A DNA stretch of 64,000 nt from an uncultured Clostridia bacterium. GTDB taxonomy: Bacteria; Bacillota; Clostridia; Peptostreptococcales; Anaerovoracaceae. This document shows positions 8,162 to 16,104 of the stretch, one piece after another. The DNA lies in NCBI GenBank assembly GCA_934255135.1, contig CAKQMV010000003.1, positions 1 to 64,000 of the forward strand. The letters are read 5' to 3'. Position numbers and translations under genes: made by a program. Each line of letters opens with the position of its first letter. Position 1 is the stretch's first letter. The notes under the pieces were generated by a model that saw nothing but the letters and a program-made list of their open reading frames with translations, had not been told where the DNA came from and searched no databases.

Positions 8162-8838
8162 TATACTTCTCCATCTCTAATGACATAGCCGCTTCCTCTC
8201 ACGGTTTCAATCATTTTCCTGTCGTAACCTTCGTCGATTTTCTTCCTGAGGTAACGAATATACACATCGACAACGTTCGTTCCGCCCTCGTAATCGAAAT
8301 TCCAGATATGATTCTCAATATTTTCTCTCGAAAGCACCTTACCCTTGTTGATCATCAGGTACTCAAGCAGTGCAAACTCCTTAACCGAAAGGTTTATATT
8401 ATTCTCGCCCCTCTTCACCTGGTGAGATTCCCGGTTCAAACGAAGGTCGCCAATTACAATCTCGTTAGAGACATTGCCGTAGAGATGTCTCGTCATGGCT
8501 CTCACGCGAGCAGAAAGCTCTTTAAGGGCAAAAGGCTTAACCAGGTAGTCGTCGGCCCCGCTGTCGAGTCCCAGCACTCTGTCCTCTATCGAATCTCGGG
8601 CCGTCAGAAACAACACAGGCGTATTCTTCCCCTTATCTCGAAGTGATTTTAAGACAGCAAAGCCATCAACTTTAGGAAGCATAATATCCAGCACCACACC
8701 ATCATATTCAGTATAATCCAGAATATCTATAGCCTCCTTGCCGTCAAAACAACTATCGACACTGTATCCATCCGCAGCAAGCTGCTTTCCAATTATTTCA
8801 TTTAAATCCCGTTCGTCCTCAACAACCAGAATTCTCAT
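8161..8838 (-). CDS. OmpR/PhoB-family response regulator
   Basis: 225 residues. The receiver domain has acidic residues E8 and D9, phospho-acceptor D51 (in VVLDIMLPK), the conserved Thr in FLTARD and Lys in LVKPF. The C-terminal winged helix has the typical EFALLEYL and VRGSGYVIR segments. It is transcribed ahead of the kinase gene. Confidence 0.96.
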   Translation of the reverse strand: MRILVVEDERDLNEIIGKQLAADGYSVDSCFDGKEAIDILDYTEYDGVVLDIMLPKVDGFAVLKSLRDKGKNTPVLFLTARDSIEDRVLGLDSGADDYLVKPFALKELSARVRAMTRHLYGNVSNEIVIGDLRLNRESHQVKRGENNINLSVKEFALLEYLMINKGKVLSRENIENHIWNFDYEGGTNVVDVYIRYLRKKIDEGYDRKMIETVRGSGYVIRDGEV

Positions 8839-8905
8839 ACAGACTCCCCCTTTGTTATACGGTTATCTACTTCTCACTAAGTTTTGCTTTACCAGCCTGA
8901 AATGG

Positions 8906-9331
8906 CTATTTCTGTTGCCATACCATTACATATTCCTTTTCTCCAGTAGCTTCATCCAGATCGCTGCACTGAATATCAAACCCTTCTCTCTGGTAAAATG
9001 ATATGGCACGCGCGTTCTTCTGATACACATTCAGAAGTAATTTTTTCTTCTTACTCTTTGCGTAATCCAGCAGACATTTGCCTATACCCTGTGACTGCAC
9101 TTCACCACAGACAAAAATTCCACTGATATATTCGTCTGTCATTCCTATAAATCCTTGTATTTCACGATCTACCTCGTAGACATATACTTCCGCCTGCAGC
9201 ATCATTTCTTTCACTAATTCGAAATTACTTTTCCAATACTCAGAAGGGATAAAATAATGTGCTTTTGTATTTGTGTCCAGCCATATATCTGCGACTCTAT
9301 CTATATCTACCTTGTTTAATTCTCTGATCAT
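8906..9331 (-). CDS. GNAT-family N-acetyltransferase
   Basis: 141 residues. Acetyl-CoA-binding motif A is visible as VQSQGIGKCLLDYAKSK, followed by the NARAISFYQREGF segment typical of motif B in YjaB-like acetyltransferases. Substrate unknown. Its promoter region (9362-9429) is nearly identical to the region upstream of the truncated RhuM gene at 15.1 kb, a sign of local duplication or mobile origin. Confidence 0.9.
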   Translation of the reverse strand: MIRELNKVDIDRVADIWLDTNTKAHYFIPSEYWKSNFELVKEMMLQAEVYVYEVDREIQGFIGMTDEYISGIFVCGEVQSQGIGKCLLDYAKSKKKKLLLNVYQKNARAISFYQREGFDIQCSDLDEATGEKEYVMVWQQK

Positions 9332-9361
9332 AATGGTGACTCTCCTTCAAATTCTGCCTCC

Positions 9362-9429
9362 ACTTTACCAACCCAATCTATCTTGAATACGATTATATCA
9401 TCTAAGACACAGTATTAAAAAAGAGGAAA
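9362..9429 (-). repeat. Copy 1 of a 66-bp promoter-bearing repeat
   Basis: The segment from CTTTACCAACC to AAAAAAGAGGAA matches 15162-15227 with only a few differences. On the minus strand it contains a -10-like ATATAAT (TATAAT in copy 2) about 60 bp before the GNAT gene. A GAGGAAA/TTTCCTC hairpin at 9423-9454 lies at its outer edge and may terminate transcription from the upstream remnants. Confidence 0.7.
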
Positions 9430-9518
9430 GGGTTAGTTTCAGCCACATTTCCTCATTTTCTCTATATGCTTAATAGTCTGTCTTGATATTTGCTTCAGTT
9501 ATATGATATCAGCAGTTG

Positions 9519-9819
9519 CTACAATACAGGAAGACAGAATCTTACTTGACCAATTACTATCACAGTGATAAATACTGCAAATATAATCTTTAGTCTTGTT
9601 TCATTCTTTAATTTCCTTAATGGCTCAAGCTCTGATAGATTCTTCTTTATAAAAATCTGTTGTTAAGACCTCTGGCTCTGCGATGGCTTCATAGAGCTTT
9701 CTGCAAGATTCACATTCTTCTAGATGTTCTTCTATCAGTTTACAGCTTTCTTGCGATACCTGATGATCGCAGTATAAAGGTAATAAATCTTGTATAACTT
9801 CACATTTCATTTTCATCAC
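9519..9819 (-). pseudogene. Anti-sigma factor with zinc-finger domain, frameshifted
   Basis: The first 64 codons encode a zf-HC2 anti-sigma domain (MKCEVIQDLLPLYCDHQVS, then HLEECESC with the His-x3-Cys-x2-Cys zinc site) and then stop at 9625. In the next frame the reading resumes from the A-rich stretch as KKNLSELEPLRKLKNETR, followed by a membrane helix IIFAVFITVIVIG, and stops at 9519. This is the expected anti-sigma architecture split by one frameshift, then truncated. It overlaps the sigma remnant by 20 bp, which indicates former translational coupling. Confidence 0.7.
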
Positions 9820-9997
9820 TCATCATCTCCTTCAGTTTGCTTTTAGCGCGGTAATATGTCACACGCGCCCAGCTTTCAGTACGACCCATAATGCATTCTC
9901 CAATTTCTTTAAATGAAAGGTCACCATTTAACCTTAAAAGAACAACTTCCTTAGCTTCAGGACTTAGCGTATGTATTTTCCGAAGCAGAGAAAGCAC
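9800..9997 (-). pseudogene. ECF sigma factor remnant, region 4 only
   Basis: 65 codons encode sigma region 4 (LSPEAKEVVLLRLNGDLSFKEIGE and a helix ending in YRAKSKLKEMM). The in-frame sequence upstream reaches a stop about 35 bases earlier, and region 2 is absent, so the protein could not bind core RNA polymerase properly. Together with the frameshifted zinc-finger anti-sigma gene it is a decayed sigma/anti-sigma unit. A GTG preceded by AAAGGAG could still start translation of the fragment. Confidence 0.7.
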
Positions 9998-10628
9998 CTC
10001 CTTTCCCTTACCCTCTGTACTTATATATCACTTTTAGACTTGATTCGTTACATCATTTTAAGAATTATTATTCATCACTTTTTTCATCAGGGTGAGTACC
10101 ATTTACCCATTCAACGTGCCGACACCTTGTGAATTACCGGTGGCAGCTCACAGTTGCATTGGAATTGCTGCTAGCTCAACAGGCACATCGCCTTTTCTAC
10201 TGGCAGCTGCTGTTACCAATTTACACTATTTACCAACATTGGACCCTAAAAGATAGCAATTTGAATTCTATAAAAGAAATGGTACGCAGTGTAGCTGGTT
10301 TCAAAGCATCTGACAGTCATACTCATATCAAAATGAATGCCTTTATGGAGAGACAGGGTATTCTAACAGCAGCTATTTCTCAATTAATGGTAGCCATTCA
10401 TAAAAACATTGCAAGATTGGCTCCTTCTTAAGCTTATGAAACTTCTCATGGCATTGAAGATATAAAAAATGCTTGGTACCAATTTCAGTGTTTTTATGTG
10501 TTCGGTAACATTTAAGATCCAATCGAGTAAGTATTCTCAAAATGGTATTATTCCGTCTGGCGCCATACTTTTACATTTATTATTTTTATTAAGTTTACGA
10601 GTGATTAATCAGAATTATTTAATAAAAC
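9998..10628. other. Gene-poor stretch with unassignable coding remnant
   Basis: About 630 bp without a convincing gene. One open frame on the plus strand (10129-10431, 100 codons, GTG start, no clear ribosome site) contains FKASDSHTHIKMNAFMERQG. A second frame over 10145-10255 reads SSTGTSPFLLAAAVTNLHYL. Both could be fragments of degraded genes. I cannot name a family. GGTACCAATT and GGTAAC occur here near 10475 and 10504 and also near 112 and 139; the meaning is unclear. Confidence 0.3.
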
Positions 10629-10650
10629 AAGCAGCTGTTTAAAGCTGCTT
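10629..10650 (-). terminator. Terminator of the LURP-one-like gene
   Basis: AAGCAGCT-N6-AGCTGCTT hairpin overlapping the stop codon region and followed on the minus strand by TTGTTTTATT. Confidence 0.7.
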
Positions 10651-11119
10651 AATTTCTAGAACATTTTTCCGCATCAATAGCCAGTACAAACATTAACGCA
10701 TCAAGTGCATTATCAGGATCCTGCACATCGATAACATATGTATCAGTTAGATTAAATAACTCCTTGCTGATATCTGCAACTGAACACCCATTGGAATCAA
10801 CAATGTTGTACTCCCACTCCATGATGTTACCATCAATATGCCATCCGTTGTAATCAATATTATAATGTGGAGAAAAAAGCGATAATTCCTTACTTAGGGA
10901 TCCAGCATAATTTCCACCCTTATATATTTCGAACTGAGGAAGGAATGTAAGAAGCTTCTGAACAACCATTCCCACCTCATTACCATCAGCATCATAGATT
11001 ACAAGCTTATGTCCCCATGACAACTGACCTTTTACCACATAGACTGTATTGCCTGCTTCATCATAAATATCGTAGTCATCAAACCACGTGAAAAATCTTT
11101 GTTTAAATAAAAGTTTCAT
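10649..11119 (-). CDS. LURP-one-related / YxjI-like protein
   Basis: 156 residues of repeated beta strands with the pattern IYDEAGNTVYVVKGQL, KLVIYDADGNEVG, FEIYKGGNYAGSL and EYNIVDSNGCSVADISKE. This matches the tubby-like LURP-one family (B. subtilis YxjI and relatives). These proteins have a 12-stranded barrel around a hydrophobic helix, and in bacteria the role is unknown. The longest frame starts with GTG at 11125, but that GTG is part of the GAGGTG ribosome site, so I place the start at ATG 11119. Single-gene unit. Confidence 0.85.
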   Translation of the reverse strand: MKLLFKQRFFTWFDDYDIYDEAGNTVYVVKGQLSWGHKLVIYDADGNEVGMVVQKLLTFLPQFEIYKGGNYAGSLSKELSLFSPHYNIDYNGWHIDGNIMEWEYNIVDSNGCSVADISKELFNLTDTYVIDVQDPDNALDALMFVLAIDAEKCSRN

Positions 11120-11248
11120 ATACACCTCGACTATCTTGATTCTCTAAATTCTACAATTCCGATTTACCAATCAATTATATAGCATAACATCAAACTCAAT
11201 GACATTATTGTTTTTCTTCATTCCCACACCTTTCTGCACATAATAAAA

Positions 11249-11270
11249 AACCGCTGACGAATCAGCGGTT
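11249..11270 (-). terminator. Terminator of the Tm-1-like / PEP-hydrolase operon
   Basis: AACCGCTGA-N4-TCAGCGGTT, perfect 9-bp stem, followed on the minus strand by TTTTTTATTA. Confidence 0.9.
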
Positions 11271-11294
11271 GATTAATTAAATTATTATTATGTA

Positions 11295-12125
11295 TTACTT
11301 CTCGATTGCCTTGAAAGCAGCAGCCTGTGCTGTCATGCCTCTTTCAGAAGCAAGTCTCTCGATTGATGATGCCCCGAAGAATCCATCGATCTCAGGTACG
11401 TTCTTGATGATATAAGCTGCATCCTCAGGATCTGCGATAGGTCCGCCGTGGCAGATAACCTTGATATCAGGTCTTACCTTGCGACCTGCAGCGATAATCT
11501 CTCTGATCTTATCACAGCAGTCATCTAGTGTAAGCGCAGTCTCTGCTCCGATTGAACCTTTTGTAGTAAGACCCATGTGAGCTACAAGGATGTCAGCTCC
11601 TGCCTCTGCCATTGCTGCAGCCTGATCAGGATCAAATACATAAGGGCAAGTCAGCATGTCAAGCTTGTGAGCCTCACGAATCATCTCGACCTCAAGGCCG
11701 TAACCCATTCCTGTCTCTTCAAGGTTAGCACGGAACTTTCCGTCGATTAATCCTACTGTAGGGAAGTTCTGCACTCCGTTGAACCCCTGTCTCTTAAGAT
11801 CTGCGAGAAAAAGATCCATTACACGGAACGGGTCTGTGCCGCACACACCTGCAAGTACCGGTGTCTTCTTAACGATTGGAAGTACTTCCTGTCCCATCTC
11901 CTGAACAATCTTGTTAGCATCACCATATGAAAGGATTCCGGAAAGCGATCCTCTTCCTGCCATACGGAATCTGCCTGAATTGTAGATGATCAGCATATCT
12001 ACGTCAGCCGCCTCACTGCACTTTGCTGTGATACCTGTTCCTGCTCCTACTCCTACCAGGATCTTTCCGTTCTTAATCTGCTCATCAAAGTCCTTCAGGA
12101 TCTCTTCTCTTGTTTTTCTAAGCAT
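11295..12125 (-). CDS. Phosphoenolpyruvate hydrolase-family TIM-barrel protein
   Basis: 276 residues. The sequence matches the family formerly called TIM-barrel signal transduction protein, now usually annotated as phosphoenolpyruvate hydrolase family. Recognisable pieces are GVGAGTGITAKCSEAADVDMLI, QNFPTVGLIDGKFR, CPYVFDPDQAAAMAEAGADI and HGGPIADPEDA. The fold belongs to the PEP mutase/isocitrate lyase type. It is 28 bp downstream of the Tm-1-like gene and clearly in the same operon. Genes of these two families are commonly adjacent, but the physiological reaction is not established. The AraC-fusion regulator upstream has a homologous barrel. Confidence 0.88.
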   Translation of the reverse strand: MLRKTREEILKDFDEQIKNGKILVGVGAGTGITAKCSEAADVDMLIIYNSGRFRMAGRGSLSGILSYGDANKIVQEMGQEVLPIVKKTPVLAGVCGTDPFRVMDLFLADLKRQGFNGVQNFPTVGLIDGKFRANLEETGMGYGLEVEMIREAHKLDMLTCPYVFDPDQAAAMAEAGADILVAHMGLTTKGSIGAETALTLDDCCDKIREIIAAGRKVRPDIKVICHGGPIADPEDAAYIIKNVPEIDGFFGASSIERLASERGMTAQAAAFKAIEK

Positions 12126-12153
12126 CTTTCTTTCCTCCTTGTTTTAATTATGA

Positions 12154-13371
12154 TTAAGCATTTATGAGCGCTATGAGCTTGTCTGCTGCAGCTATAGCGA
12201 ATTCTTTATCATTGATATTGTTATCGAGTTCTGTGATCTTTACCTTTGGATTGGTGATTTGTGCCTTAAGGAGTTCAAACAGCACCTTGTCCTCTTCCTT
12301 GCCTTCGAATGGTTGACCATCAGCATCTATCATCGATACTCCCTTAAGTGGCAAGAGCAGTTCCATCTCTGTCTCGGCTGCATTCCACTTCTCAGCCAGT
12401 TTCTCGGCAATCTTTGTCACCTCTTCAACATTAGTTCTCATAAGAGTGACTGTTGGATTATGCTTATAGAGATTTCTGTCCTTGAACTGTACTGGGACAG
12501 TGTCATATGGTCCGAAATTAACCATGTCCAATGCTCCGACGGATACTACCTGAGGCACCTTGCATCTTACAGCTGCGCTACATCTGTCAGGACCTGCATT
12601 CAGCACGCCCCCGACTATTTCATCACACCACTCAGTCGTTGTCAGATCGAGCACGCCTTTAAAATAACCTGAATCGATCAGAGCTTCCATAGTTCTGCCG
12701 CCTGTACCTGTTGCATGGAATACCAGAACCTCGTAGCCCTTACCCTGAAGATATGCCTTTGCCTGGTCCACACATGGTGTAGTAACTCCGAACATCGTAG
12801 CTGCAATCAGTGGCTTGTCATCTTCTGCTTCCTGAGGAAGGCTTGCCTTCATTCCTACCATTCCGGCTACCGCAAGAACTGCATTTGAGAAAATCGTCTT
12901 TGAAATCTTGTTTAATCCCGCAACATCTACTATGGATGGGATCATGATGACATCGCTAGTTCCTACATACTGAGCTACATTGCCTGATGCCATTGTGGAG
13001 GCCATTACTTTAGGGACTCCAATCGGAAGTGCTCTCATTGCCGGTGTGGCAATTGATGTTCCTCCGGATCCTCCGGCTGACAGTACGCCATCGAATTTGC
13101 CATCTGCGTACAGCTTTGGCAACAGCTTCTCAAGTCCTTCTGAAAGTGCTTTCGTTCCAAGAGCCCTGTCCTTCTTTGCAACAATCTCGTTGATATCGTA
13201 TCCGGCAGCCGCAGCTATTACGTCGTTGTTGACATCAACAGGGAACGTTGGATCAAAAACTCCTGTGTGAATCATGAAAGTCCCGAGTCCAAGGCTTTCG
13301 ATTCGTTGCTTGATATACTGGAACTCGATTCCTTTTGTGTCGAAAGTTCCTATTACTGCAATCGTTTTCAT
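12154..13371 (-). CDS. Tm-1-like ATP-binding domain protein (UPF0261)
   Basis: 405 residues, the usual length of UPF0261. The N-terminal domain begins IAVIGTFDTKGIEF, the ATP-binding-like loop region includes LSAGGSGGTSIATPAMRALPIG, and the second domain contains GVTTPCVDQAKAYL and FHATGTGGRTMEAL. The plant homologue Tm-1 is an inhibitor of tobamovirus replication; the bacterial role is unknown. The frame opens at 13389, but AAAGGAAG about 7 bases before 13371 supports the ATG at 13371. It is cotranscribed with the barrel gene downstream. Confidence 0.9.
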   Translation of the reverse strand: MKTIAVIGTFDTKGIEFQYIKQRIESLGLGTFMIHTGVFDPTFPVDVNNDVIAAAAGYDINEIVAKKDRALGTKALSEGLEKLLPKLYADGKFDGVLSAGGSGGTSIATPAMRALPIGVPKVMASTMASGNVAQYVGTSDVIMIPSIVDVAGLNKISKTIFSNAVLAVAGMVGMKASLPQEAEDDKPLIAATMFGVTTPCVDQAKAYLQGKGYEVLVFHATGTGGRTMEALIDSGYFKGVLDLTTTEWCDEIVGGVLNAGPDRCSAAVRCKVPQVVSVGALDMVNFGPYDTVPVQFKDRNLYKHNPTVTLMRTNVEEVTKIAEKLAEKWNAAETEMELLLPLKGVSMIDADGQPFEGKEEDKVLFELLKAQITNPKVKITELDNNINDKEFAIAAADKLIALINA

Positions 13372-13393
13372 CGCGCTTCTTCCTTTCATTCGT

Positions 13394-13427
13394 AAAAAAA
13401 GAGAATCACTGCTTACACTGTGATTCT
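13394..13427 (-). terminator. Terminator-like hairpin between the AraC-fusion gene and the Tm-1 operon
   Basis: AGAATCAC-N10-GTGATTCT (13402-13427) is followed on the minus strand by seven T (13394-13400). The run ends only about 10 bp before the ribosome site of the Tm-1-like gene, so no promoter fits after it. It either ends the regulator transcript or works as an attenuator or 5' leader hairpin of the operon. Confidence 0.65.
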
Positions 13428-13451
13428 ACTTTATGACTCGTTGTTCTTAAA

Positions 13452-13484
13452 TGTGTTTATATTTTCTGTATTTGTGTTTATATT
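13452..13484 (-). promoter_or_regulatory. Twin direct repeat, candidate AraC-type operator
   Basis: TGTGTTTATATT occurs perfectly at 13452-13463 and 13473-13484, so the copies are 21 bp apart, two helical turns. AraC-family activators bind direct repeats with this spacing. The site lies between the stop of the AraC-fusion gene and the operon it probably controls. On the minus strand a -10-like TCATAA follows about 20 bp downstream of the nearer copy. Confidence 0.6.
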
Positions 13485-13486
13485 GT

Positions 13487-14665
13487 CTATTGTGCTGATT
13501 TACCATATTCCGAAGGCTGCTTCCCCTTCTGGCTCTTGAACATCTTAGAAAACTGCGCGTAATCCTCATATCCGACTCTCTCAGCAACCTCCTTGCAAGA
13601 TAGGCGACCTTCTTTCAGTAGTTCAGCTGCTTTATTCATTCTGAATCTTAGGAGATAATCAGTAAAGCTGCAGCCTACCTCTCTTCTGAATTTAGTGCTG
13701 AGGTATGACTGTGATACATGCAGAAGCAGCGCCAGATCACCGAGCTGCACTTTTGCATCATAATGATTCGAAATATATGCCTGTATGAATGGAACCATAT
13801 CAGCTGAACGAACCTGTCCGGTAATTATCTTCTGTAAAGGGTCGTTTTCATCGAGACTCCGGAAAGCTCTGACGGCATCCACTATAGCTTTTTCCGTAGG
13901 CAGGCGGTCAAAAGTCGAACCACCTATATAGCCCTGGCATGAGGTATTCCCGTATAGATACTGAGTATCAACCGCTGTAGTCGCCGGGCCTGCATATATC
14001 ATGCGAAATACATCTGGCCTCCTCTCCTCGCATATTGCAAAAAGTTTTTCGGTTGTTTTTCGTGCGCTTTCCAAAGAAATGTATTCTCTTGGCCCAAGGA
14101 TGCCACCCTTGGTGAACCCCAGATGCACACATATAACGTCTGCCCCTGCATCAAGCATCTGTATAGTCTGATCTTCATCTGTGACAAAAGCTATTGTAAA
14201 CATATCAAGGCTTCTGGCCAGTCTGACTGCTTCAACCTCAAATCCAAAAGTATTTCCGTCCTCCTCGATTGCTTCACGGAACTTCCCGTCAACAAGAGCA
14301 ACTGTCGGGAAATTGACAACTCCACTGAACCCTGCAGCTTTGATTTTGTGCAGATAATCATAGACATTGATGGTTGGATCACTTGCAAACAATCCGAACA
14401 ATATCGGTTGGTCTTTTAGAAGTGGTATAAGATCACTTGTGCCCATTTCCATAACTATCTCGTTGCTGTTTCCATAGCAAAAATAGCTGGCAAATGAGCC
14501 TCTACCCATATTTCGAATTTTCCCAGCACTGAGAGCAAGCAGGAAGTCTGCACCGCCAATAGTAGCATATTTCGCTGTCATCCCAGATCCGCTTACAGAA
14601 CCGATGATGTGGCTGCCTGCATTGACAACTGCCCCAAGCTTTCTTAATACATATTCTCTATTCAT
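13487..14665 (-). CDS. PEP-hydrolase-like TIM barrel fused to AraC DNA-binding domain
   Basis: 392 residues. Residues about 1-275 form a complete TIM-barrel domain of the same family as the enzyme at 11295-12125 (compare VSGSGMTAKYATIGGADFLL and FPTVALVDGKFREAIEEDG). Residues about 290-390 are an AraC domain with two helix-turn-helix units (LALLLHVSQSYLSTKFRREV and CKEVAERVGYEDYAQFSKMF). The natural reading is a one-component regulator that senses the ligand or substrate of the operon through an enzyme-derived barrel. It is encoded directly upstream of the operon, with a twin 12-bp repeat just after its stop. Confidence 0.9.
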   Translation of the reverse strand: MNREYVLRKLGAVVNAGSHIIGSVSGSGMTAKYATIGGADFLLALSAGKIRNMGRGSFASYFCYGNSNEIVMEMGTSDLIPLLKDQPILFGLFASDPTINVYDYLHKIKAAGFSGVVNFPTVALVDGKFREAIEEDGNTFGFEVEAVRLARSLDMFTIAFVTDEDQTIQMLDAGADVICVHLGFTKGGILGPREYISLESARKTTEKLFAICEERRPDVFRMIYAGPATTAVDTQYLYGNTSCQGYIGGSTFDRLPTEKAIVDAVRAFRSLDENDPLQKIITGQVRSADMVPFIQAYISNHYDAKVQLGDLALLLHVSQSYLSTKFRREVGCSFTDYLLRFRMNKAAELLKEGRLSCKEVAERVGYEDYAQFSKMFKSQKGKQPSEYGKSAQ

Positions 14666-14816
14666 CTAAGTTACCCTCATTCATTGATTCTTTCTTATCT
14701 TATAATCAATAGTATATATCAGCATAACTATGATGTAAAAGAAGCCTGGATGATTCCAAGCCTCTTGCTATTGATTTCAAAAGTTTATTTAGTTAATTGC
14801 AGTCATCCTGACAGTG

Positions 14817-14848
14817 CGATTTAAAATAACAAGCAGAATTTTAAATCG
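14817..14848. repeat. Perfect inverted repeat CGATTTAAAAT-N10-ATTTTAAATCG
   Basis: 11-bp perfect arms in an AT-rich 247-bp gap; a further GATTTAAAA occurs near 14870. There is no T run in the right place for a terminator of either flanking gene. It could be an operator or a remnant of a small mobile repeat. Confidence 0.5.
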
Positions 14849-14912
14849 TGCATATAAATTGCAGGTGCTGATTTAAAAAATAAATGAAATTATAAATTAT
14901 ACTGGTTTTTCC

Positions 14913-15143
14913 TTATTTTGCGCCATGCTGAGTGGTAGTCGCAAATTTTGCGACTACCACTTGGCCTTCTAATTCTTCTCGCAAAGCATTGTTAATATGT
15001 TTACCAATTGTCTTTACATCTCTATCAAAAAGCTCTGACATTTGCTGACGGTTTAGCCAGACGGTTTCTCCCTCAACTTGAACTTCTAGTTTTATTGTAT
15101 TATCCTTTGTCTCAAATAATACTAATTCATTTCTATCGTTCAT
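14913..15143 (-). pseudogene. Truncated RhuM-family protein
   Basis: 76 codons from the ATG at 15143 (GGTGA 6 bases upstream). The segments ETVWLNRQQMSELFDRD, KTIGKHINNAL and VVAKFATTTQHGAK are the N-terminal part of RhuM-type virulence or abortive proteins, which are normally about 300 residues and continue with a Fic/DOC-like or DUF part. Here the frame stops after HGAK and no continuation is seen downstream, so it is a fragment. The promoter region is shared with the GNAT gene at 9 kb. Confidence 0.75.
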
Positions 15144-15161
15144 CGCTTTCACCAACCTTCG

Positions 15162-15227
15162 CTTTACCAACCTAATCTATCTTGAATACGATTATACCAT
15201 CTAAGACATAGTATAAAAAAAGAGGAA
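15162..15227 (-). repeat. Copy 2 of the 66-bp promoter-bearing repeat
   Basis: Matches 9362-9429 closely. On the minus strand it contains GGTATAATCG, a good -10 box, about 45 bp before the RhuM fragment start. In both places it provides the upstream region of a small accessory gene. Confidence 0.7.
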
Positions 15228-15325
15228 TTGTTGTAATTTCATCACACAATCCCCCCTGTACAAAGTGAATATTCCTAAGGATTTTCGAAAAATCTATCTA
15301 CGCACGTCTGTTTACCTTTTGCTTA

Positions 15326-15739
15326 TTATTCACTATACTTTTTTATTAATATGTATCCTAGTATTCCTCCGACAGTGTTGGTTATTACATCATTTATGTC
15401 TGTCACGGCTGGGAAGTCCGCAAATCCATAGTAGGTTTCAAGACCTTGTAACAGTTCGATCATTACGGATAAACCAAATGAAATTACTGCTACCATTTTC
15501 AAATCCTTAAACCATCTGTACCCAGCCTTATATCCCAATATACTGATAGGTGCAAACAGAACAACATTTCCCATAAGATTAATTAGCGATGAACGATCTG
15601 ATAGAGCTTGGAATAAATATCGCAAATCTAAATTCCACTGAAAATCTTCCGTGTGCATCGGAGGCACAAGAATTGGCAATAATGTAAACGAGATCATTAT
15701 CATAAAATACGTAACAAACAGTGTTTTAATTATAACCAT
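15326..15739 (-). CDS. VanZ-family membrane protein
   Basis: 137 residues with four predicted membrane helices. It has the VanZ signature NLMGNVVLFAPISILGY, IELLQ and DINDVITNTVGGILGY. VanZ in enterococci gives low-level teicoplanin resistance; other members occur in envelope loci with unknown roles. It is the last gene of a long minus-strand group under an ECF sigma factor. Its start overlaps the end of a 36-codon membrane-peptide gene. The first codons are duplicated at 17.76 kb. Confidence 0.92.
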   Translation of the reverse strand: MVIIKTLFVTYFMIMISFTLLPILVPPMHTEDFQWNLDLRYLFQALSDRSSLINLMGNVVLFAPISILGYKAGYRWFKDLKMVAVISFGLSVMIELLQGLETYYGFADFPAVTDINDVITNTVGGILGYILIKKYSE

Positions 15740-15840
15740 TTTATCGACTCGTCTTTTTTTAAATAACAGATAATATTCACTGCACCAAGTAATATGAAAG
15801 TTACCAGCAGTACTTGTTTAGAATCTACTACATGTGCCAT
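15730..15840 (-). CDS. 36-residue single-helix membrane peptide (copy 1)
   Basis: Reads MAHVVDSKQVLLVTFILLG and continues AVNIICYLKKDESIKWL. It has a strong Shine-Dalgarno GAGGTGAG immediately upstream and a hydrophobic core of about 18 residues. Its stop overlaps the vanZ start region (ATG within AAAATGGTTATAA), which suggests translational coupling. A homologous copy at 17738-17893 supports that it is a real gene. Function unknown. Confidence 0.55.
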   Translation of the reverse strand: MAHVVDSKQVLLVTFILLGAVNIICYLKKDESIKWL

Positions 15841-15953
15841 ATCTCACCTCATGAATATACAGGAGTAATAATTCCTTTATAGTCGATTGTTCCTACTATC
15901 CTTTAAGTATACCAACCAACTCAGAAGCAAACTTTCTGTAAAAAGATAAGCGA

Positions 15954-16076
15954 TTAATCCTTTATGGATAGACTTTTTTCCTTTTCACTTGCATATTTTA
16001 ATGTTTTCATGACAAAGTAAACAAATATTGCCAAAATTGCTATTAATAGTATCAGTAATAGACTTGCTTGTTTCAT
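15954..16076 (-). pseudogene. Small two-helix membrane protein, copy 1, frameshifted in a T6/A6 run
   Basis: Begins MKQASLLLILLIAILAIFVY like the intact copy at 17930-18130. It has six instead of seven residues in the homopolymer at about 15970-15975 and therefore ends after 40 codons with KSLSIKD. Downstream DNA still encodes the rest of the protein in the other frame. GAGGA 9 bases before the ATG is a better ribosome site than that of copy 2. The change could be decay, slippage-controlled expression or a sequencing error. Confidence 0.65.
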
Positions 16077-16104
16077 TATAATATTCCTCGTCAATGGCTT
16101 TCGC

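Larger units (their letters stand above)
15713..16083 (-). repeat. Copy 1 of a ~370-bp direct duplication
   Basis: Matches 17765-18137 at high identity across the vanZ start, the small membrane peptide MAHVVDSK and the gene starting MKQASLLL. Copy 2 is two bases longer because of single-base changes in two homopolymer runs. Each run changes the reading frame of one small gene. Confidence 0.9.

Noticed and set aside
10129..10431. 100-codon plus-strand ORF as a real gene
   Set aside because: No ribosome site, GTG start, no family match, and another frame in the same place also looks like a gene fragment. Kept only as a possible remnant.
14727..14763. Terminator after the AraC-fusion promoter region (AAGCCTGG...CCAAGCCT)
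   Set aside because: The arms do not pair properly and no T run follows.
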